DNA of 64,000 nucleotides from positions 12,936-76,935 of the forward strand of contig NZ_JHVL01000010.1 in the NCBI RefSeq assembly GCF_000620125.1, given 5' to 3'. Positions 43,426 through 52,373 of this stretch are shown piece after piece. A program made the translations under genes and the position numbers. Source of the DNA: Clostridiisalibacter paucivorans DSM 22131 (GTDB taxonomy: Bacteria; Bacillota; Clostridia; Tissierellales; Clostridiisalibacteraceae). Under the pieces are notes generated by a model, which worked only from the letters and a program-made list of their open reading frames with translations, did no database searches and had not been told where the DNA came from. Within the stretch, counting starts at the first letter, position 1; every line of letters begins with the position of its first letter.

Positions 43426-43980
43426 TCAACTCCTTAAAATATCTTTCTCTTCAAGACATCTATTTGCCTTCTTAAAAAGTTCCAACAGTATAATCATTTT
43501 TACTATAGCACCTATAAATATAGGTAAAAAAAGTAAAATTAAAACTTGTGGCATAACACTACCTATCAATGTAAATATAAATACTCCCATAGTTATATAT
43601 AAATATATTTCCCATCTTTTAATTGCCATCTTTTCTAAGGGATACTCTTCTTTATTTCTTGCCATTTCAGCTATACCATAACATATATTATATATCATCA
43701 TTAAACTTAATACTGTGGCAACTATACTTGAAATGAACAAAACCACGTATAATGGGTCAAACATCCCTGTATCTATCTTAAATTCATAGATGTCTGCAAT
43801 AGATATAATAGCCAATGGTAATGCAAATCTTCTAGCCTGATAAAAATAATCACTTTCAGAGGCAAGATAATTCAATGCTGAATAGATCATAATATAGCCT
43901 ATAATATCTGGTAATATATCCACACCTTGAATTCTAAAGTCAAATAAAAATATGAATCCCCAAAATATTTTATTAAACAT
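43426..43980 (-). CDS. Hypothetical membrane protein
   Basis: 184 residues, about five helices: FNKIFWGFIFLFDF, LPDIIGYIMIYSALNYL, PLYVVLFISSIVATVLSLMM and two near the C-terminus. No catalytic motif seen. The family is common in Clostridia but uncharacterised to my knowledge. GGGGGT before ATG 43980. Between the LOG-family gene (19 nt) and the amidase (4 nt) on the same strand, so probably one operon. Confidence 0.7.
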   Translation of the reverse strand: MFNKIFWGFIFLFDFRIQGVDILPDIIGYIMIYSALNYLASESDYFYQARRFALPLAIISIADIYEFKIDTGMFDPLYVVLFISSIVATVLSLMMIYNICYGIAEMARNKEEYPLEKMAIKRWEIYLYITMGVFIFTLIGSVMPQVLILLFLPIFIGAIVKMIILLELFKKANRCLEEKDILRS

Positions 43981-43999
43981 ATTTAATATCCTACCCCCT

Positions 44000-44581
44000 T
44001 TAATCTTTAATCCATTTTTCTATTTTTACTGGTTTAAAAGATTCCATTTTTTCTATTAATGTATATGGATTTTCATCATGAATAATTATATTTTTATGTT
44101 CTTCTTTTAAAAACTTTTCTTTTACCATATGACTCAACAATTTTATGTAATTATCAAAATAATTGTTTATATTAAGTATGCCTACAGGCTTATTATGATA
44201 TCCCAACTGATGCCAAGTGAACACCTCTGTTAGTTCTTCTATGGTACCTATCCCTCCAGGTAATGCTATGAAGCCATCAGACAGTTCATACATTTTAGAT
44301 TTTCTCTGGTGCATATCATCTACTATATGTAATTTAGACAGTGATACATGTTCAACTTTCTCATACAATCTTTTAGGTATCACCCCTATGGCATGTCCTC
44401 CATTATCCATTATACTCCTGGCCAATTCTCCCATTAGACCAACATTTCCACCTCCATAAACTAGCTTTATATCCTTTGAAACTAAATATTTTCCTAACTC
44501 CCTTGCTATCTCTCTGTATTCAGGTATTCTGCCAAAACTAGATCCACAAAATATACATAAAGTATTTAGTCTTTTTGTCAA
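44000..44581 (-). CDS. LOG-family Rossmann-fold protein (TIGR00730)
   Basis: About 194 residues. Conserved LOG blocks: LCIFCGSSFG at the N-terminus, YGGGNVGLMGELARSIMDNGG, and PGGIGTIEELTEVFTWHQLG. Family members release adenine from AMP-type nucleotides (phosphoribohydrolase, lonely-guy type), though many bacterial ones have unclear roles. A TTG start at 44581 is preferred to ATG 44596: GGAGG of the apparent ATGGAGGTA is itself the ribosome site, 7-8 nt before TTG. Confidence 0.88.
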   Translation of the reverse strand: MTKRLNTLCIFCGSSFGRIPEYREIARELGKYLVSKDIKLVYGGGNVGLMGELARSIMDNGGHAIGVIPKRLYEKVEHVSLSKLHIVDDMHQRKSKMYELSDGFIALPGGIGTIEELTEVFTWHQLGYHNKPVGILNINNYFDNYIKLLSHMVKEKFLKEEHKNIIIHDENPYTLIEKMESFKPVKIEKWIKD

Positions 44582-44645
44582 AAATATTACCTCCATCTGT
44601 AGTTTCTTTTAATTCAAATTTTCTATAATATCATATCAAATTATT

Positions 44646-44680
44646 CAAAATAAAGAAAGCATGGTAATAATAACCATGCC
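44646..44680 (-). terminator. Terminator of the alanine racemase gene
   Basis: Minus-strand arms GCATGGT/ACCATGC (44659-44679), loop TATTATT, then UUUCUUUAUUUU. It lies 11 nt after the alr stop. Confidence 0.85.
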
Positions 44681-44690
44681 TTAATCCTAT

Positions 44691-45860
44691 CTATAGATCT
44701 AATAAATAATCTGTAACATTATATATCTCATTGTCTTTTACATAAACTCTGGGGATCCTCTTATTTAACATACACAATACAGCTGCTGGTATATTGCCTA
44801 TTTTATTTGCTATCTCCTCTATAGTTATTTCTTTTTTACCTTTACTTCCCATAAGTACAACCTCATCACCTCTATTTACATCTAATCCAGTAACATCTAC
44901 CATGCATTGATCCATACACAATCTTCCTACTATAGGAACTATGGTATTTTTAACAATACAACTACCTTTATTACTAAGCAACCTACTAAAACCATCTGCA
45001 TATCCTATGGGCACTGTAGCTATCTCAGACTTTTTCTTTGTCTCATATGTTAATCCATAGCTTAATTTTTCACCTTTGTCCACTTCTTTCACATAGGATA
45101 TCTGTGCCTTTATTGTCAAAATATTTTTTAGCTTCAATACCTCTCTATCTGCTTCAGGATAGGGATATACTCCATATAATATTATTCCTGCCCTTACCAT
45201 ATTATAATTTAACTCTGGAAAATTCATTATAGCTGCACTATTGCACACATGTTTTAATGGAATATCTATATTAAGTTCTTGTAACCCTTTACAGACATGA
45301 TTAAATTTTTCAACTTGTTTTAAAGTATATTCTCTGTCATCGTCTGCTGCTGGAAAATGTGTAAATATCCCTTCTACCTCTACATTCTTCATGTTAAAAA
45401 TATCTTTAATGATCTTTATATTTTCACTATTAGGCATGAATCCTAGCCTATTCATCCCTGTCTCAATCTTTATATGTAGTTTAACCTTATTATTTGTTGC
45501 CATAGCCACTTCTGAAAAAAACTTAGCCTGATCATACGTATATACTGTCAATGTTATGTTGTTTTTTATAGCCTTTTCCGCTAGATACTCTGGAGTATAT
45601 CCCATTATAAGTATATCTACATCCTCTACATATTTTCTTATATGCAATGCCTCTGAGAGGTGGGCCACACCATATCTTCTAACTCCTTCTTTAGCCAATG
45701 TCTTTACTATTTGAATAGCTCCATGCTCATAGGCATCAGCCTTTACTATTGCCATTAGTTCTGTTTCCTTTTTTAATAGCTTTCTGATCTCTTTATAATT
45801 GTAGATAAGCCTATCCAAATCAATCTCGGCCCATACAGGTCTAGTTAACTTTTTCATCAT
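44691..45860 (-). CDS. alr: Alanine racemase
   Basis: 389 residues, fold type III. PLP lysine in AIVKADAYEHGA (about 40); the common sequence is AYGHG, here AYEHG. Substrate/PLP blocks GMNRLGFMP, VCNSAAIMNFPE and the catalytic Tyr region KLSYGLTYET are present. Converts L- to D-alanine for peptidoglycan; some spore formers also have a germination-related copy, which cannot be told apart here. AAGGGGGAATT before the tandem ATGATG start (45860). Stands alone, with its own terminator. Confidence 0.92.
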   Translation of the reverse strand: MMKKLTRPVWAEIDLDRLIYNYKEIRKLLKKETELMAIVKADAYEHGAIQIVKTLAKEGVRRYGVAHLSEALHIRKYVEDVDILIMGYTPEYLAEKAIKNNITLTVYTYDQAKFFSEVAMATNNKVKLHIKIETGMNRLGFMPNSENIKIIKDIFNMKNVEVEGIFTHFPAADDDREYTLKQVEKFNHVCKGLQELNIDIPLKHVCNSAAIMNFPELNYNMVRAGIILYGVYPYPEADREVLKLKNILTIKAQISYVKEVDKGEKLSYGLTYETKKKSEIATVPIGYADGFSRLLSNKGSCIVKNTIVPIVGRLCMDQCMVDVTGLDVNRGDEVVLMGSKGKKEITIEEIANKIGNIPAAVLCMLNKRIPRVYVKDNEIYNVTDYLLDL

Positions 45861-45961
45861 AATTCCCCCTTAATCATTTTTCTTTTGTGACTTTTCTGAA
45901 TTTTATTCCTTTTATTTATTTTCGCTATATTTCTACAAAATCCTCTATTATAATTAAAACT

Positions 45962-45993
45962 GAATAAAAAAAATAACCTTATATAAGGTTATT
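45962..45993 (-). terminator. Terminator of the NAD synthetase gene
   Basis: The palindrome AATAACCTTATATAAGGTTATT (45972-45993, described here by arms AATAACC/GGTTATT) is followed on the minus strand by an eight-base U-run and starts five bases after the stop codon. It also has T residues on the plus side and may act in both directions. Confidence 0.88.
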
Positions 45994-45997
45994 TTTT

Positions 45998-47929
45998 CTA
46001 ATCTAATTGGTCTATCCATATCTGATAATCTGCATCTGAAGGCATTCTCCAGTCTCCTCTAGGAGAAAGACTTACTGTACCAACCTTTGGACCATCGGGT
46101 AAACATGACCTTTTAAACTGCTGAGTGAAAAATCGTTTATAAAACATCTTTAAGTATTTTTTTATATTTTCCAATGAGTATTTGTTACCAAAGGCCCTCT
46201 CTGCCATTATCATAAGCTTTTTAGGCTCTGTGCCTTGTCGAATAGTATAATATAAAAAGAAATCATGCAATTCATAAGGGCCAATTATACTTTCTGTCTT
46301 CTGGGCTATTTTTCCCTCTTTATCGGGAGGCAACAGTTCAGGACTTATAGGAGTATTAATAATACTATATAATATCTTTCTAGTTTCCTCGTCTATATTA
46401 TTATCTGCTACCCATTGTACTAAAAATTTAACTAATGTCTTTGGTATACTACAATTTACTGAATACATAGACATATGATCTCCATTATAGGTTGCCCATC
46501 CCAATGCTAGTTCTGATAAATCTCCAGTTCCTATAACCAAACCATTTGACTTATTGGCTAAATCCATAAGTATTTGTGTCCTTTCTCTGGCCTGTACGTT
46601 TTCATATGTTACATCATGTATATCTGGATCATGTCCTATATCTTTAAAATGCTGCAAGCAGGCATCTTTTATATCTATTTCTTTAAATGTCATTCCCAGT
46701 GATTTTATAAGACCAACTGCATTATTGTATGTATTATCTGTAGTTCCAAACCCTGGCATAGTTACTGCTATGACATTTTCCATAGGTATATCTAATAAAT
46801 TAAAGGTTTGATATACTACTAATAGTGCCAATGTAGAATCTAATCCTCCTGATACCCCTATCACTGCCCTTTCCATGCCTATATGTTCCAATCTCTTTGC
46901 CAATCCTGAAACTTGTATATTAAATATTTCTTTACATCTTTCATTTATTTGTACATGGTTAGATGGTACAAATGGTGTAGGAGATATATTCCTATTTACT
47001 CTGTCCATATCTATATGGCTTTGTTCTTCAATGTCTACTACAGTATAGTTATTATTTTGATTAAATCTCTGACCATCAGAAAAAGTCCTGTTAACCCTTC
47101 TTTCAAAAGATAATCTATTTACATCCAAATCAGCAAATATAATCTCATTTTTTCTACTGAATCTGTTAGAAGTGTTAATTTGTTCCCCATTCTCACAGAT
47201 TATACAATCCCCTCCAAAAACTGTATCGGTAGTAGATTCATATACACCTGCAGAACTATATACATAACCACATAGAGAACTTGCACTAAACTGTCTTATC
47301 AATTGTCTTCTATAATCAGATTTGCCAACTAATTCATTACTAGCTGATAAATTCACTATTATATTGGCTCCATTCAAAGTTAAATAACTACTCCTTGGTA
47401 TAGGCGCCCACAGATCCTCACAAATATCTGCTGCAACACCATATCCCATTTCTTTATTCTTAAATATTATATTTCCAAAGGGATATTTTTCTCCAAATAC
47501 TTCTACTTCCTTAATTTCATCCATTATATTTATTCCACTGGCAAACCATCTTTTTTCATAAAATTCATTATAGTTTGCTGTATATATTTTGGGAACTATT
47601 CCTCTAATCTTACCTCTTTGTATTGCCACTGCACAATTGTACAAATCATCTTTTACATTAATAGGTAACCCCACAAATATTAAAGTATCTTGATCTGTTG
47701 TACTATTCATTAATCTTTTTAATTCTATCAATGCTCTATCTAATAATGTATTTTGACTAAACAAATCCCCACATGTATACCCTGTTACACAAAGCTCTGG
47801 AAACACTAATATATTAGCCTCTTTTCCTTGCTTACAAGCCTCTATTATCTGGTCTACATTATATCTCGTATTGCCTACTTTTAATTTTGGAGATGCCGCA
47901 GCCACTTTGATAAACCCATAATTATTCAC
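45998..47929 (-). CDS. nadE: Glutamine-dependent NAD+ synthetase
   Basis: About 643 residues. N-terminal nitrilase-type glutaminase: Glu in VFPELCVTGYTCGDL, Lys in IVPKIYTANYNEF, Cys in GVAADICEDLWAP. C-terminal synthetase: PP-loop SGGLDSTLALL, IGTGDLSELALGW. Makes NAD from deamido-NAD with ammonia from glutamine. The open frame reaches 47992, but family members start near MNNYGFIKVAAA; GTG 47929 (VNNYGFIK) is preferred, with GGAG 11 nt upstream, though ATG 47977 remains possible. Confidence 0.93.
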   Translation of the reverse strand: MNNYGFIKVAAASPKLKVGNTRYNVDQIIEACKQGKEANILVFPELCVTGYTCGDLFSQNTLLDRALIELKRLMNSTTDQDTLIFVGLPINVKDDLYNCAVAIQRGKIRGIVPKIYTANYNEFYEKRWFASGINIMDEIKEVEVFGEKYPFGNIIFKNKEMGYGVAADICEDLWAPIPRSSYLTLNGANIIVNLSASNELVGKSDYRRQLIRQFSASSLCGYVYSSAGVYESTTDTVFGGDCIICENGEQINTSNRFSRKNEIIFADLDVNRLSFERRVNRTFSDGQRFNQNNNYTVVDIEEQSHIDMDRVNRNISPTPFVPSNHVQINERCKEIFNIQVSGLAKRLEHIGMERAVIGVSGGLDSTLALLVVYQTFNLLDIPMENVIAVTMPGFGTTDNTYNNAVGLIKSLGMTFKEIDIKDACLQHFKDIGHDPDIHDVTYENVQARERTQILMDLANKSNGLVIGTGDLSELALGWATYNGDHMSMYSVNCSIPKTLVKFLVQWVADNNIDEETRKILYSIINTPISPELLPPDKEGKIAQKTESIIGPYELHDFFLYYTIRQGTEPKKLMIMAERAFGNKYSLENIKKYLKMFYKRFFTQQFKRSCLPDGPKVGTVSLSPRGDWRMPSDADYQIWIDQLD

Positions 47930-48017
47930 TATATGTTTCACTCCTTTGTACAAATCTTCAGCTAAATAAAACCACATAATATATATTATCAAAAAAAATC
48001 TATTTATACTATTTCTT

Positions 48018-48647
48018 TCAGCTTAAAATTTCAATAATTTGTTCATACCTATCTTCTATAATCTCTTTAAGATTATCTGGGTTATTATTTATGGAATCTT
48101 CCTTTTGTTCCCTTAACATAGATTTTGCCCTTTTTCTATCCTTTTTTTTCACAAACTCTGGTGCATTTTGATATATATATCTAAAATTATCTTTTTTCTT
48201 TCTATTCCTATAGCCACTTATGGATTTATAAGTTGAAGATATATTATCTATGGACTCTTTATACAACACAGTTAACACCTCTGGATGATAGTATTCCAAC
48301 AATGACATAGACTCGTCACATAGACCATATATCCTTATTCTCTCATCGTATCTTTTACTATTGTACTTCTTTTGTAATTCTTCAGGTATTCTCTCGTTAT
48401 TATCAGTTCTTTCTATATAATAAATATTCTTATTAAAACTATATTTTTCTATTATAACCATGGGATTTAACTTATTTATTAGTCCCTTATCTATTTTTTT
48501 TCCTATATCATTAAATATATATCCATTATAATCTTCACAATTATATATAGTTATTGAATCATTTATTTTATATTTATATTTTATATCTCCCCACATCTCT
48601 ACTGCTAGCTTGTCCTGAATCTTATCAATGTTTAATCTTTTTTTCAT
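48018..48647 (-). CDS. Hypothetical charged protein
   Basis: 209 residues, rich in Lys, Asp, Glu, Tyr; no signal peptide or membrane segment; not recognised. The N-terminal half looks like a small alpha/beta domain (KYKINDSITIYNCEDYNGYI), the C-terminal third is basic, probably helical (RNRKKKDNFRYIYQNAPEFV, KDRKRAKSMLREQKED). GGGGGT precedes ATG 48647. It lies between spore coat genes and nadE on the same strand; a sporulation link is only a guess. Confidence 0.6.
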   Translation of the reverse strand: MKKRLNIDKIQDKLAVEMWGDIKYKYKINDSITIYNCEDYNGYIFNDIGKKIDKGLINKLNPMVIIEKYSFNKNIYYIERTDNNERIPEELQKKYNSKRYDERIRIYGLCDESMSLLEYYHPEVLTVLYKESIDNISSTYKSISGYRNRKKKDNFRYIYQNAPEFVKKKDRKRAKSMLREQKEDSINNNPDNLKEIIEDRYEQIIEILS

Positions 48648-48712
48648 TTTATATACCCCCTAACAATATTATAGTATAACATATAATAAAGAACATCTGT
48701 TTGTTTTTTTTT

Positions 48713-48744
48713 CAAAAAAATAAAGGGACCATATTATTGGCCCC
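48713..48744 (-). terminator. Terminator of the CotF-like genes
   Basis: Minus-strand stem GGGGCCA/TGGTCCC (48725-48744) with loop ATAATA, followed by UUUAUUUUUUU. It lies eight bases after the 85-residue gene's stop. Confidence 0.88.
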
Positions 48745-48751
48745 TAAGTTC

Positions 48752-49009
48752 TTATTTCATATTTCCTTGACTTAATTGAGATTTTAATTGCTGTCTATCT
48801 TGTTGATTTATTGTCTTAGCTGTATTATAATATCCTTTTTGTTCTGCTATTTTATATAAATCATAATGGAACTGCTCAGCTTCATCCCTTAGCTGTTGTA
48901 ATGCTCCCCTAAGTTGTGGATTAGATGAACAACCTATTGCCTTTGTGTAAGCATCCATACTGGATTTAGTCATAGAAAGTACATCATTTACTATTTGCTT
49001 TTCATTCAT
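48752..49009 (-). CDS. CotF-family spore coat protein
   Basis: 85 residues, helical. Matches the CotF family (PF07875): MTKSSMDAYTKAIGCSSNPQ, LRDEAEQFHYDLYKIAEQKG, then a Gln-rich tail. These are small coat or outer-spore proteins. AAGGAGG lies 11 nt before ATG 49009. It is the second of two related genes, 34 nt after the first, and ends at a clear terminator. Confidence 0.85.
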   Translation of the reverse strand: MNEKQIVNDVLSMTKSSMDAYTKAIGCSSNPQLRGALQQLRDEAEQFHYDLYKIAEQKGYYNTAKTINQQDRQQLKSQLSQGNMK

Positions 49010-49043
49010 TATAAATTTTACCCTCCTTATAAATTAATACCCA

Positions 49044-49250
49044 TTAAAGGGAATCAGTTAAATTTTGTGCAGTAGTTTGGGCTTCTTGAGCTGCTTGCTG
49101 GAACATTTGTTTTATTTGTCCATCCTGACATCTTTGTGCATAATCATTGAATTTTGCTACCATATTTTGATGGCTTCCAATGATTTCCCTTAAATTTTGT
49201 GCTTCCAATTCATTTAATTGATTAAGGTTTAATTTGTTTTGTAATGTCAC
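49044..49250 (-). CDS. Small CotF-like spore coat protein
   Basis: 68-70 residues, helical and Gln-rich: LNQLNELEAQNLREIIGSHQ, QMFQQAAQEAQTTAQN. It resembles half of a CotF/ferritin-like helix pair and stands next to a true CotF-family gene. GTG 49250 (spacing eight from AAGGAGA) is preferred to TTG 49256 (spacing two). Expected in the late mother cell, but no sigma-E or sigma-K box was defined. Confidence 0.75.
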   Translation of the reverse strand: MTLQNKLNLNQLNELEAQNLREIIGSHQNMVAKFNDYAQRCQDGQIKQMFQQAAQEAQTTAQNLTDSL

Positions 49251-49312
49251 AGGCAATTCTCCTTTCTATTTTTAATCCTTTATTATTGTTTCCTTTACTA
49301 TAAAAAATATAA

Positions 49313-49345
49313 TTGAAAAAACTATCCATTTTTTTAATGGATAGT
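49313..49345 (-). terminator. Terminator of the macrodomain gene
   Basis: Minus-strand arms AACTATCCATT/AATGGATAGTT (49320-49345) followed by UUUUUUC. It lies 50 nt after the macrodomain gene stop. Confidence 0.8.
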
Positions 49346-49395
49346 TAAATTATTGAAAACAAAGTTAGTGGTCTAATAATGAATAATTTGTCATT

Positions 49396-49950
49396 TTATG
49401 AATTTTTTTCAAAAATATTTTTTAGAGTATCTATATATGTCTTATAATCCTTTTCACTAAAAAGTATAAATCTTATCTCATCGAAATCTTTTTTAGATAT
49501 GATATCCTTTGTAGTTTCAAGAGCTATAATTGAAGCCTTTTCTATTGGATATCCATATACACCTGTGCTTATAGAAGGAAAAGATATACTTTTTATACCC
49601 TCACTATATGCTAAGTTCAAACTATTTCTATATGCATTTTGTAAGAGTTGAGGTTCATTTTTATTTCCTCCTTGCCATATTGGTCCTACTGTATGTATTA
49701 CATATTTGGCGTTTAAATTACCACCTGTAGTAATAACAGCTTCACCAGTGGAACATGTACCCTTTGTTTTTCTTATTTCTTTGCACTGTTCAAGAATTTT
49801 AGGCCCTCCAGACCTATGTATGGCACCATCCACACCTCCACCACCTAATAGAGAACTATTGGCAGCGTTTACTATGGCCTCAGTATCTTCCTTAGTTATA
49901 TCTCCTTTTAATACTATTACCTTAGTACCACAAAACATAATTTCTAGCAT
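49396..49950 (-). CDS. Macrodomain protein (O-acetyl-ADP-ribose deacetylase-like)
   Basis: 184 residues, a single macrodomain of the YmdB/MacroD type: VLKGDITKEDTEAIVNAANS (about 12-31), GGGGVDGAIHRSGG (about 37-50), VIHTVGPIW, and SISFPSISTGVYGYPIEKA, the ADP-ribose-binding loops with the substrate-binding N and D residues. Removes ADP-ribose or acyl groups linked to ADP-ribose. AAAGGGGGT is 11 nt before ATG 49950; a second ATG is four codons in. Stand-alone gene; nothing nearby encodes an ADP-ribosyl transferase. Confidence 0.92.
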   Translation of the reverse strand: MLEIMFCGTKVIVLKGDITKEDTEAIVNAANSSLLGGGGVDGAIHRSGGPKILEQCKEIRKTKGTCSTGEAVITTGGNLNAKYVIHTVGPIWQGGNKNEPQLLQNAYRNSLNLAYSEGIKSISFPSISTGVYGYPIEKASIIALETTKDIISKKDFDEIRFILFSEKDYKTYIDTLKNIFEKNS

Positions 49951-50061
49951 TTATAATAGACCCCCTTTAAAATTAATATATCTAATTAAAATAATATCAT
50001 ATATTTTTTGTTTTTCATGTTATAATATTTGATGAATATTTTATAAAGGGAGGATTTAAAA

Positions 50062-50370
50062 ATGGATATGTTAGGACAGTTTGTAAAATATATTAAACTA
50101 GATGATGAAAAACGAATTTTAGTATCTGTCAATAATCAATTTGAAAATTATCTACAAGACAAAAAAAACCGTACTATGATAAAGGATGGTTGCAAATCTA
50201 TACTTAAAGACAATTTTATAAAATTAGAAATAGGTAAAAATATTTGTCGCATTACAGTAAAAGAAGGTACTGAAGAAAAAAATATGGAACTCATAAAAAC
50301 AGAATTAGTTAAAGGTTTAGAAATGGCCATGGCATTTCTATCCCAAATGCAAAATAACCAGGAAGATTAA
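50062..50370 (+). CDS. Hypothetical 102-residue protein
   Basis: 102 residues, no membrane segment. It has a ribosome site GGGAGG nine bases before ATG 50062 and a terminator that overlaps its stop, so it is a real unit. The sequence DDEKRILVSVNNQFENYLQD followed by MIKDGCKSILKDNFIKLEIG faintly recalls the C-terminal region of DNA polymerase III tau subunits, but I do not claim it. One of three plus-strand genes, convergent with lspA. Confidence 0.65.
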   Translation: MDMLGQFVKYIKLDDEKRILVSVNNQFENYLQDKKNRTMIKDGCKSILKDNFIKLEIGKNICRITVKEGTEEKNMELIKTELVKGLEMAMAFLSQMQNNQED

Positions 50371-50387
50371 TCTTCCTGGTTATTTTT
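50354..50387. terminator. Bidirectional terminator containing a stop codon
   Basis: Perfect arms AACCAGGAAGA and TCTTCCTGGTT around TTAA (50356-50381). On the plus strand the last codons and TAA of the 102-residue gene are in the stem-loop, and UAUUUUUCU follows. On the minus strand AUUUU follows, so it also ends the lspA operon. Confidence 0.85.
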
Positions 50388-50433
50388 CTATATTATTTCC
50401 TAAGAACTAAAAGCTAGAAACTAATAACTTATT

Positions 50434-50871
50434 TTATCCTACCAATACGATAATAGTACCTAAAAATATAAATATATCTGCTATATTAAAAATGGGCCAA
50501 CCCTTTAATTTGATATATATAAAATCTAAAACTCCATTGTCTCTTATTCTATCTATTAAATTTCCTAATGACCCTCCCAATATAAATGATAGCCCTATCT
50601 TAATCCATATCAATCCATCATATTGAAAGGAAATATATATATAATATGTCAGTAATATTATAGACAATATAGTTAGAGACTTTATCAATCTCTGTCTGCC
50701 CTTCAATATACTAAATGCTGCCCCTGTATTTTTAACTACCCTTATAAATAATAAATTTCTATATACTTTTATATTATCTCCTAGATTGTATCTAGAAGAT
50801 ATGATATGTTTTGAACCTTGGTCTAAAATTATAATTAATATAATAATTCCAATATAAATTAAATTATACAA
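50434..50871 (-). CDS. lspA: Lipoprotein signal peptidase (signal peptidase II)
   Basis: 145 residues, four helices. Family motifs DQGSKHIIS, VVKNTGAAFSI, LGGSLGNLIDRI and GWPIFNIADIFI, including both catalytic aspartates (NLIDR, NIAD). Cleaves prolipoproteins in the membrane, for example the peptide-binding lipoprotein at 23725-25392. It lies two bases after cbiO at the end of the cobalamin/cobalt operon, an unusual place for this gene. It stops almost at the end of the last helix, so it is a short version. Confidence 0.93.
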   Translation of the reverse strand: MYNLIYIGIIILIIILDQGSKHIISSRYNLGDNIKVYRNLLFIRVVKNTGAAFSILKGRQRLIKSLTILSIILLTYYIYISFQYDGLIWIKIGLSFILGGSLGNLIDRIRDNGVLDFIYIKLKGWPIFNIADIFIFLGTIIVLVG

Positions 50872-50873
50872 AT

Positions 50874-51683
50874 TTATTTTTTATCAATCCTTCCATATTT
50901 CTCAAATAATTCACTCTCTCTTTTATAAAGGGGTATACCTAATTTTTTATGGAGCTTAATCATCCAAGGTTCCTTTAGCATAGCCTTTTCTATTATGCCT
51001 TCTTTCATAAACACTTCCTGTGGACTACCTTCTCCTATTATCTGTCCACTAGACATTACATATATATATTCACATAACTCATATATCATATCCATATCAT
51101 GACTTGATATAACTATTTTTTTATTACTTTTAGCCAATTCCATTATTATTTCAACTATTTTTGTTGTACTTACTGGATCTAACCCTGCTGTAGGCTCATC
51201 AAACAATATTATGTCATTTTCCATAGCCAGTGTACCAGCTATAGCTACCCTCTTTTTTTGTCCATGACTCAAAAAATGCACAGGTTTTTCTTTAAACTTT
51301 TCCATTCCAACCATAGCTAGAGCCTTTTCCACCCTTTTGTTTACTTCTGTTTCTTCAATATCTAAATTCCTTGGGCCAAATGCAACATCATCATATACCT
51401 TTGAATAAAAAATTTGTTTGTCTGGGTCTTGAAACACTATTCCTATTTTTTTTCTGACTTCTATTAATGCCTTTCTACTATACTTCATCTCTTTATTTCC
51501 CAAGAAAATCTTACCTGTACGTGGCCTTAAAAGTCCCATAAGATTAAAAAAAAGAGTAGTTTTTCCTGAGCCATTTGCTCCAACTATTCCTACAATATTG
51601 TAATTTGTTATATCTAAGTTTATATCCTTTAAAGCTACTGTACCATCTTCATAGGTATAGTATACTCCCTTTGTTTTTATCAT
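50874..51683 (-). CDS. cbiO: Cobalt ECF transporter ATPase CbiO
   Basis: 269 residues. Walker A GANGSGKTT, signature FLSHGQKKR, Walker B IILFDEP, and the ECF-type sequence FQDPDKQIFYSKVYDDVAFG. ATPase of the cobalt energy-coupling-factor importer CbiMNQO. ATG 51683 chosen, AGGTGAT upstream; the frame is open three codons earlier from GTG. Fourth of the cbiMNQO set. Confidence 0.93.
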   Translation of the reverse strand: MIKTKGVYYTYEDGTVALKDINLDITNYNIVGIVGANGSGKTTLFFNLMGLLRPRTGKIFLGNKEMKYSRKALIEVRKKIGIVFQDPDKQIFYSKVYDDVAFGPRNLDIEETEVNKRVEKALAMVGMEKFKEKPVHFLSHGQKKRVAIAGTLAMENDIILFDEPTAGLDPVSTTKIVEIIMELAKSNKKIVISSHDMDMIYELCEYIYVMSSGQIIGEGSPQEVFMKEGIIEKAMLKEPWMIKLHKKLGIPLYKRESELFEKYGRIDKK

Positions 51684-51692
51684 TATTATCAC

Positions 51693-52373
51693 CTACATAT
51701 GAAATTCTCTATCAAATCCCCGTGCATCCAAGCTATATTGTAATGATTTATATCTATCCATTACCCTTATAAATAATGAGGCAATAAGTGCCGATAGAGA
51801 GTTATATCCCTTTTTTATATCCATATATCCTAATTTTAACTTCTGTGCAACAATTATATTATTGGCTTCATCTAACAATATAAATATAAATCTATATATC
51901 AACACCATCATTTCTATTGCTATAGTAGGAACTCTATGCCTTCTAAAAATATATATCAAGTCATTCATTGGAGTAGTTAAAATCAAAAAAAATGTACAGG
52001 AAATAGAAGACAACGCCCTTAGTAACAATATAACAGTGTCATTAATTCCCTGTCTTGTTACCCCTACATAAATATTCCAAACATTTGTCACTAAAATAAA
52101 ATTATTACTATCTTTAGATAATGATACCAATAATGGAATACTGCCCATAATCAAAAAAGATATTGGTATCAATAATATCCTAAAATATCTTTTAATAGAT
52201 ATCTTAGCTATAGTAGTTATAATTATAAAGTTCAATATAAATACCATTCCATATAAAACCTTTTTATTTACAATCATTGCTAATATCATTAGTCCAATGG
52301 CAAAATAAAATTTTGCCATTGGATTATAGTCCTTTAACCCATTAGTATAACTATATTTATCTATTATAAGCAT
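51693..52373 (-). CDS. cbiQ: Cobalt ECF transporter T component CbiQ
   Basis: 226 residues, five or so helices. Family motif in the C-terminal half, LIASLFIRVMDRYKSLQYSL then DARGFD, which docks on CbiO. Membrane scaffold of the cobalt importer. Overlaps cbiN by 17 bp (52357-52373). Confidence 0.9.
   Translation of the reverse strand: MLIIDKYSYTNGLKDYNPMAKFYFAIGLMILAMIVNKKVLYGMVFILNFIIITTIAKISIKRYFRILLIPISFLIMGSIPLLVSLSKDSNNFILVTNVWNIYVGVTRQGINDTVILLLRALSSISCTFFLILTTPMNDLIYIFRRHRVPTIAIEMMVLIYRFIFILLDEANNIIVAQKLKLGYMDIKKGYNSLSALIASLFIRVMDRYKSLQYSLDARGFDREFHM

Noticed and set aside
49358-49392. GTTAGTGGTCTAATAATGAA as another half copy of the repeat
   Set aside because: Similarity covers about 20 bases with several mismatches and no second arm, so chance is a sufficient explanation.
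50399-50430. Possible eroded third copy of the palindromic repeat (CTAGAAACTAATAACTTA)
   Set aside because: Only a short one-sided likeness in AT-rich sequence; there is no matching second arm or GATGAAATCC tip.
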